Assembly (NCBI RefSeq): GCF_000372725.1
Contig: NW_005200881.1
Location: 354,112-418,111 of the forward strand
Direction of reading: 5' to 3'
Source of the DNA: Emiliania huxleyi CCMP1516
Taxonomy: Eukaryota; Haptophyta; Isochrysidales; Noelaerhabdaceae
DNA length: 64,000 nucleotides
The notes under the pieces were generated by a model, which saw only the letters and a list, made by a program, of their open reading frames with translations, did not search any database and had not been told where the DNA came from. Shown here piece by piece: positions 59,585 to 64,000 of the stretch (its first letter is position 1; each line of letters opens with the position of its first letter). Position numbers and translations under genes: made by a program.

Positions 59585-59644
59585 CCACGTTTCATTGATG
59601 TACATAAAAATACATTCACTTGCTGCGCGCCCCCCGGGTTCTCC

Positions 59645-60642
59645 TCACCCCGCCTCGCTCGAATGCCCTGCAGCCGCGCCGTCCTCTGTCCCTGTACTGT
59701 TTGCAGCGCCGCTCATGCGGGCCGAGCACGGGCGTGCAAGCATCCATCGCGGCGTCGTTGGCCGAGAAGCGATCTCGCCTGCAACCTGCCCCTGCTGCTC
59801 CGTGGACAGTGGGCTAGACTCCTGCTCTGCGGCACTCGCTGAGGCAGCGGCTCGTCCCGGCGGCTCCCGTCGCAGTGCACGCGGCGTCCCCGTCGGCTGA
59901 TCGGCTGCCAGCCGCGCACCTCTCGCAGAAGCGACTTCGCGCACCCTCGGGGTCAGTCTCGGGCTCAGAGTTGGCGGCTGCAAGCTCTGCGGGGTGGCTG
60001 CGACTTCAGTCGGAAAGATCACGGTTGCGGCGACGCGCTTGGATCGCTCGATGTCGCTCGTGTGGATCGGAGAGGACGGAGGCGTCCGTGATGACTGGGG
60101 CTGCAACTGCTGCAACTCCTCCCGCAGCCTCGCGACCTGTGATGGATCCGTGTGTTGCAGATCGCCGGTGTGCAGTACCCGTGTGTCGTGTGGCCCCGTG
60201 TGGCGCGCCTCTTTGTTGGAGGCGCTGAGACGCCGCTCGAGGTGGCGGCTGCGAGCGAGAGAGCGGTCTAGCGCCTCCTGCTGCTCCTGCGGGGCGTAGG
60301 AGAGGAGTCCTGTGGTTTTACGATAATGGCACTCAGGGCCGTATCGACACGCGCCTTGCCGCGGGCCTCGCTCTGCCGCAGTGCCGTTTCGGCTGCTGCC
60401 AGGGCAGTCGCAGACTCCTCGCACTGCTGCTTCATCGCCGCCTCATGCTGACGCCGCTGCCTTTCGAGCACAACCGAGAGCTCCTCCTTTCCCGCTGCCA
60501 GCTCGGTGGCTCGGGCGCTCAGACATTGCACCTGCTCGGCGAGTTTCAGCGCGTCGTCTCGTAGCCGCGACTGCGACTCGTCGGCCTCCTCGATGCGACG
60601 GTGAATCTGGCCTTGCAGCCGAGATAAAGGGGCGAGCGCCAT
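59645..60642 (-). CDS. Coiled-coil protein, hypothetical
   Basis: Exons 60322-60642 and 59645-60286 with an apparent 35-nt GT-AG intron; both sides are phase 0 and the product is 320 aa. Exon 1 is almost entirely a coiled coil (ADESQSRLRDDALKLAEQVQ, LVAA-like LAAGKEELSVVLERQRRQHE, ALAAAETALRQSEARGK). Exon 2 continues as a helix (EQQEALDRSLARSRHLERRL, SQVARLREELQQLQPQ) and then becomes Ser/Thr/Pro-rich. A 35-nt intron is very short; a frameshift error is the alternative. No specific family. Head-to-head with the DUF3727 gene, 254 bp apart. Confidence 0.55.
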
Positions 60643-60896
60643 GAAAGCCAGAAAGCCGTTACGTGGTTCAGATTACAACACCGACTCCTCCGTCAAAGCA
60701 CGACACTGCACCTCTTCCCAAACCCTGTCCCTATCAACGATCGACAGCCGGCTTGATTTTATTTTGCTTTGCAGAAGATAAAAAAGAATTAATACAAGCC
60801 TCTCTCACAGCACAACTGGCACGACAAGGGCGCGGACTGGCGCGGACTGGCACTACAAAAAAAGGGGAAGACGCAGGCGCCACGTAGTCACCTCAG
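60643..60896. promoter_or_regulatory. Shared intergenic region of a divergent pair
   Basis: 254 bp between starts at 60642 (minus) and 60897 (plus). Contains AGATAAAAAAGAATTAATAC and CACAACTGGCACGAC, which echo the ACACAAAA-GAATTTTA ... CTGGCACAAC block of the 41.4-42.0 kb divergent promoter. Inferred bidirectional promoter. Confidence 0.45.
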
Positions 60897-61595
60897 ATGT
60901 CACCACTGGTCACGCGATCCGCCGCGCTGCTCCTCCTAATCACATGTAAGCCCTGCCCGAGCCTTCGAGTGGGCACGCCAATCTCGCGCCCATTCGTTGG
61001 CGTGCGCTCCTCGCCGCAGCTCTCCGATGCCGGTTGCGTCAACTTGGAGGAGGCCGGAGGCGGCCGCGTGCTTCCGTGCTTTGTGGCGGGAACGGTCGAT
61101 GTGGAGGGGACGACATACGCCGCGCTGTACCCTGCCAACGCGCCCGCGACGCTCGCCACGCAGTCCGAAGGGACACTCGAGCCGCTCGACCCTGCCTTCG
61201 AAACGACCTTGCTACCGGCAGCGAAGGCGGCGTGTCGCGCGGTGGGCGCGGAGCTGCACGACACGCCGGTGGTGCTGACGGCGAGCGGCGAGGCCGTCGA
61301 GCGCGACTACGAGCTCATCGAGGACGCGGCGCCGAGCTTCGACGGCAGCGACGACGAGGACATGGTGGTACTTGCCGACTTTGTGCACGAGGGCAAGACT
61401 ATTTTCGTGCTGCGGATGCTCGACCCCGTCTACGTCGTTGGGCGGTGTGGGCCCGACGGGAGCTATACCGTGCCGTCGGACGAGGAGATGGAGAGCGTGG
61501 GCGACGTTGTCGAGGATCTCGTCGGCGAGATCGAGGACGCACTGGACGCGGAGGAGGATATGGCAGAGGATGCGCCTGACACCCTCGCGCCCTGA
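60897..61595 (+). CDS. DUF3727-like plastid protein
   Basis: 232 aa, no intron. An N-terminal signal (LVTRSAALLLLITCKPCPS) followed by a basic Ser/Pro transit segment fits import into a complex plastid. The core reads GRVLPCFVAGTVDVEGTTYA and ALYPANAPATLAT, then an acidic EGTLEPLDPAF helix and VVLTASGEAVERDYELIEDA. This is the pattern of the cyanobacterial/plastid DUF3727 family (GRSLxCYxE, VDGxxYxLLxPVDTPV). A second module (VVLADFVHEGKTIFVLRMLD, then YVVGRCGPDGSYTVPSDEEM) and an acidic tail complete it. Function unknown. Confidence 0.65.
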   Translation: MSPLVTRSAALLLLITCKPCPSLRVGTPISRPFVGVRSSPQLSDAGCVNLEEAGGGRVLPCFVAGTVDVEGTTYAALYPANAPATLATQSEGTLEPLDPAFETTLLPAAKAACRAVGAELHDTPVVLTASGEAVERDYELIEDAAPSFDGSDDEDMVVLADFVHEGKTIFVLRMLDPVYVVGRCGPDGSYTVPSDEEMESVGDVVEDLVGEIEDALDAEEDMAEDAPDTLAP

Positions 61596-61790
61596 CTGCC
61601 TGTTATGTACCTTTTGTGTGGCACGTGGCACGGCGCGTGCAAGAGCTATACATCTTTTTTCGTAGTCCACGAATTTCACATGACAGAGCACACACGTACG
61701 AGCCGCTACGACTACGAGACTCGAGACTCTCACACCACATGGTCTCCACATTGATACCACATCTCAAACCGGGCCCCGCCGCGGAATGTG

Positions 61791-63611
61791 TCAAAACATT
61801 GAGCTCTCGCGCTCATCGCCCGCCTTTGCTTCGCCGCCCCGCTCCAGCACGGCAGCCTGCAGCTCCTGCAGGGCCCGCGCAATCCGCAGCCGCGTGGCGA
61901 GCATCGACATCTTCCGCCAGCACTCCCGTTGGCCGATGCCAAGGTAGCGCTGCATGTCTGCGGCGGTCGGGTCGGAGAGGGCGCGCGTGTAGTCTGCGAG
62001 CTCCATCGGCGGGAGGATGGTCGCCTCGCCCGAAAAGTCTTGCAGCAGCAGCGACGACCAGTCGGTGTCGAGGATGAGCGGGAGCAGCTCGAGCTCGCGC
62101 ATCACCGTCAGCCACTTGCGCGCCTCGCTCAGCAGGAGCAGCAGCAGCGAGCTGAGCGCGAAGCCGCCCCGCCAGTCGCTGCGGCCGCGCTGCAGCCGAG
62201 AGACGGCAGGCCGGCCGGCGGTGGGGCGGAGTGCGAGAGCGAGCGGGACGACGTGCGGGTTGCACTGGGAGGTGAGCGTGTACGAGACGCCGAAGTGCTG
62301 CGCGAGGAGCTCGCGCGGAGTGTCGTGCACGATGGAGCCGTCGCGCCACTCCCCTCCCGCGTCCGGCCCGGACTCCACCTCTGCCCCGCCGTCCGACTCG
62401 CTCGCCGCCGCCCACGGCTGCAGCGCGCCGCTCGGCGTCTTGCAGAGCAGGCGCTGCGGCGGCAGGAGGAAGGGCATGGCGACGGTGGCGAGGACGGCGG
62501 ACGCCACGGTCACGTCGGGCGAGGAGAGGCGCGAGAGGACGAGCGGGGGCTCGTGTCTCCGCCGCGCGGTGACGGTGATGCAGAGCTCCTTGCCGGTGAG
62601 AGAGAACACCTCGGCGAAGGTCATGTGCGGGTGCTTGGCGTGGTTGCACAGCGTGCGGATCTTCGGCGCCCAGCGCGCGGCGTCGTACATATGCCCCGTC
62701 AGCAGCGCCCGCCGTAGCACCACCCGCCGCTCCTCCTCGAAGCTCGTCAGCTGCGCCGCCAGAGCCTCTGGCCGGAGCAGCGAGTCGAGCTCGCGCTCCG
62801 TGTGGCAGCAGAGAGCCGCGGCCACCACCGCGCCGGCAGAGGTGCCGCAGATGAGGGACGGCAGGAGGCCCTCGTCCAGCAGCGCGCGGGCGACGCCCCA
62901 GCTAAAGTTTGCCAGGCCGCCGCCGCCCGAGAGCGCGAGGCAGGTGCGGCCAAAGACGCGCCGGCTGCGCCAGAGCAGAGCGCGGGCCTTGTCGAGGGCC
63001 GGCGCCTCGCCATCGTCGCTGAGCCGCGTCTGCAGGGCGCCGAGCGCGGCCACCACCTCGTCGACGTAGGACTCGATGAGCCGCTTGGTGCCTGCGTGGC
63101 AGCGCGAGTACAGCTCCTCGTCGTCTATGCCCGCAAACGACTTGCGCACGCAGTGTGCCAAGGCGTCGTGGAGCTCCTCGATGCTGCCCCCGACCCGCGC
63201 GGCACGTAGGCGTGAGAGAGCGCTCATTACGATCCCGGCATTGTAGCGCGGGTGCTCGGCCACGGCGCGCCACGCCGTCACCGCCGCCGACTCGTCACAT
63301 TGCTTCGCCGCCTCCAAGAAATCGGCGCGGCTCGTCGCTGCGTCGAGCCTCTGAAACAGCTTCGACTCGGCGCGGCCGAGGCGGAAGCGCGCCACGAGCG
63401 CATCCCATGCCGCGAGGGTGGCAACCAACGCGGCAACAGCGCAGAGCGCGACCGCGATGTGAGCGCCAGCGACGAGCAGCAGAGGCCAGCGCAGCACTCG
63501 ATGCGAGCCGAGGAGGCCGCAGAGTCCCACGACGACGACTACAGTGCTCGCGCTGATGGTGAAGGGTGTAAAGGGGAGAAAGCCCAGCATTCTTGCCGAC
63601 CGACTCTGCAA
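61791..63611 (-). CDS. Patatin-like (SDP1/TGL-type) lipase
   Basis: 606 aa, no intron; the Met at 63590 is an alternative start. Acyl hydrolase of the patatin class, probably triacylglycerol or phospholipid. Two N-terminal hydrophobic segments (residues about 12-65). A DUF3336-like helical region follows (FLEAAKQCDESAAVTAWRAV, IEELHDALAHCV, LIESYVDEVVAALG). Catalytic parts are intact: oxyanion Gly-rich loop SGGGGL (228-233), nucleophile elbow GTSAG (Ser258) and dyad Asp in DGS (Asp424). DUF3336 plus patatin is the architecture of plant SDP1 and yeast Tgl3/4/5 lipid-droplet lipases. The region before the stop is helical (MSMLATRLRIARALQELQAA). Convergent with the DUF3727 gene (195 bp apart). 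Confidence 0.9.
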   Translation of the reverse strand: MQSRSARMLGFLPFTPFTISASTVVVVVGLCGLLGSHRVLRWPLLLVAGAHIAVALCAVAALVATLAAWDALVARFRLGRAESKLFQRLDAATSRADFLEAAKQCDESAAVTAWRAVAEHPRYNAGIVMSALSRLRAARVGGSIEELHDALAHCVRKSFAGIDDEELYSRCHAGTKRLIESYVDEVVAALGALQTRLSDDGEAPALDKARALLWRSRRVFGRTCLALSGGGGLANFSWGVARALLDEGLLPSLICGTSAGAVVAAALCCHTERELDSLLRPEALAAQLTSFEEERRVVLRRALLTGHMYDAARWAPKIRTLCNHAKHPHMTFAEVFSLTGKELCITVTARRRHEPPLVLSRLSSPDVTVASAVLATVAMPFLLPPQRLLCKTPSGALQPWAAASESDGGAEVESGPDAGGEWRDGSIVHDTPRELLAQHFGVSYTLTSQCNPHVVPLALALRPTAGRPAVSRLQRGRSDWRGGFALSSLLLLLLSEARKWLTVMRELELLPLILDTDWSSLLLQDFSGEATILPPMELADYTRALSDPTAADMQRYLGIGQRECWRKMSMLATRLRIARALQELQAAVLERGGEAKAGDERESSMF

Positions 63612-63883
63612 TGGAGGGCGTCGCCTTATTCAGCCACTCCGCATCGGCCGCAGCCGCATCGGCCGCCGCAGCCTCGAGCGACGGCGTCGGCGCTGGATTT
63701 TCTTTTTCCTGGACCTCTCAACACAGTCTCGCGTCCCATACCGCGTTGGTGTCCAGTCCGAGCCTAACTGTTCTTCACCTTCCTACCTACCTACCTCAAC
63801 AACTCGGTCGCGGTGCGTCAAGACCTTTTTCACATCGATCTCTGACGACAATCGACAAAAACACACACAACGCCACAGCCGAA

Positions 63884-63897
63884 ATGGTACAATTGAG
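63884..63897 (+). CDS. Possible first exon of a gene leaving the window
   Basis: ATGGTACAATTGAG followed by the strong donor GTGAGT, preceded by an A/C-rich leader (AACACACACAACGCCACAGC) in good initiation context (CGAAATGG). It would encode MVQL with a split fifth codon. The next exon would lie beyond 64000 or in the last 100 bp. No other gene occupies 63612-64000; it would be divergent from the lipase gene. Confidence 0.3.
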
Positions 63898-64000
63898 GTG
63901 AGTTTACACACGCCGTGCGCTGGCAGCCGATACCTGTCCTACCCCCGCCGCCTGCCTCCTGCTTCCTCTACTTCCCCCACACTCTACCAGTTGCACAGCG

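Overview
The window is nuclear DNA from a GC-rich photosynthetic protist, most likely a haptophyte alga of the Emiliania/Gephyrocapsa type. The evidence is: intron-containing eukaryotic genes (spliceosome SF3B3, ESCRT-III CHMP5, PNUTS, CC2D1); plastid genes of an alga with complex plastids (light-dependent protochlorophyllide oxidoreductase, a thylakoid-lumen protein with signal + twin-arginine leader, a DUF3727 protein); extreme GC bias with Ala/Pro/Arg-rich shadow frames; many introns with GC instead of GT at the donor; and TTAGGG-type telomeric repeats. The assignment to haptophytes is inference. One 100-N scaffold gap lies at 56067-56166. All products come from reading the translations by eye; no database search was possible.

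Layout. 0.7-1.7 kb: plastid NTF2-like protein. 2.5-4.4 kb: multi-pass membrane protein. 7.1-11.8 kb: SF3B3, seven exons. 12.2-13.9 kb: POR with one exon apparently corrupted. 15.3-16.3 kb: BTB/KCTD-like protein. 18.3-22.9 kb: divergent pair of F-box/RCC1 protein and PNUTS. 23-31.4 kb: repeat-rich accessory block with nested insertions, a pseudogene, a small membrane protein and a 2.4-kb insertion carrying a zinc-ribbon ORF. 31.2-33.8 kb: minisatellites and a DUF1800/LamG remnant. 35.0-35.6 kb: lumenal protein. 37.2-41.3 kb: CC2D1-like protein with a recent internal duplication. 42.0-43.0 kb: unknown protein behind a tandem promoter-like array. 43.6-45.1 kb: interstitial telomere repeats and a 400-bp decamer minisatellite bounded by direct repeats. 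45.1-48.2 kb: cupin and EamA transporter genes. 49-51.5 kb: dispersed repeats and an unknown gene. 51.7-53.0 kb: CHMP5/VPS60. 54.1-55.0 kb: FAM133-like protein. 55-59.6 kb: simple and tandem repeats around the gap. 59.6-63.6 kb: coiled-coil protein, DUF3727 protein and a patatin-type lipase.

There is no operon logic. Housekeeping genes are scattered between repeat islands, with head-to-head pairs sharing short spacers (20371/20868, 41343/42039, 60642/60897). At least five dispersed repeat families recur. Two insertions can be dated against uninterrupted copies elsewhere in the window: 25561-25862 (6-bp target duplication) and 27595-30007 (5-bp target duplication). The second fuses a host start codon to a Cys-rich ORF and is the best candidate for an undescribed mobile unit. 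Reconstructing splice junctions from conserved protein families shows GC-AG introns outnumbering GT-AG, plus two candidate GA-AG introns.
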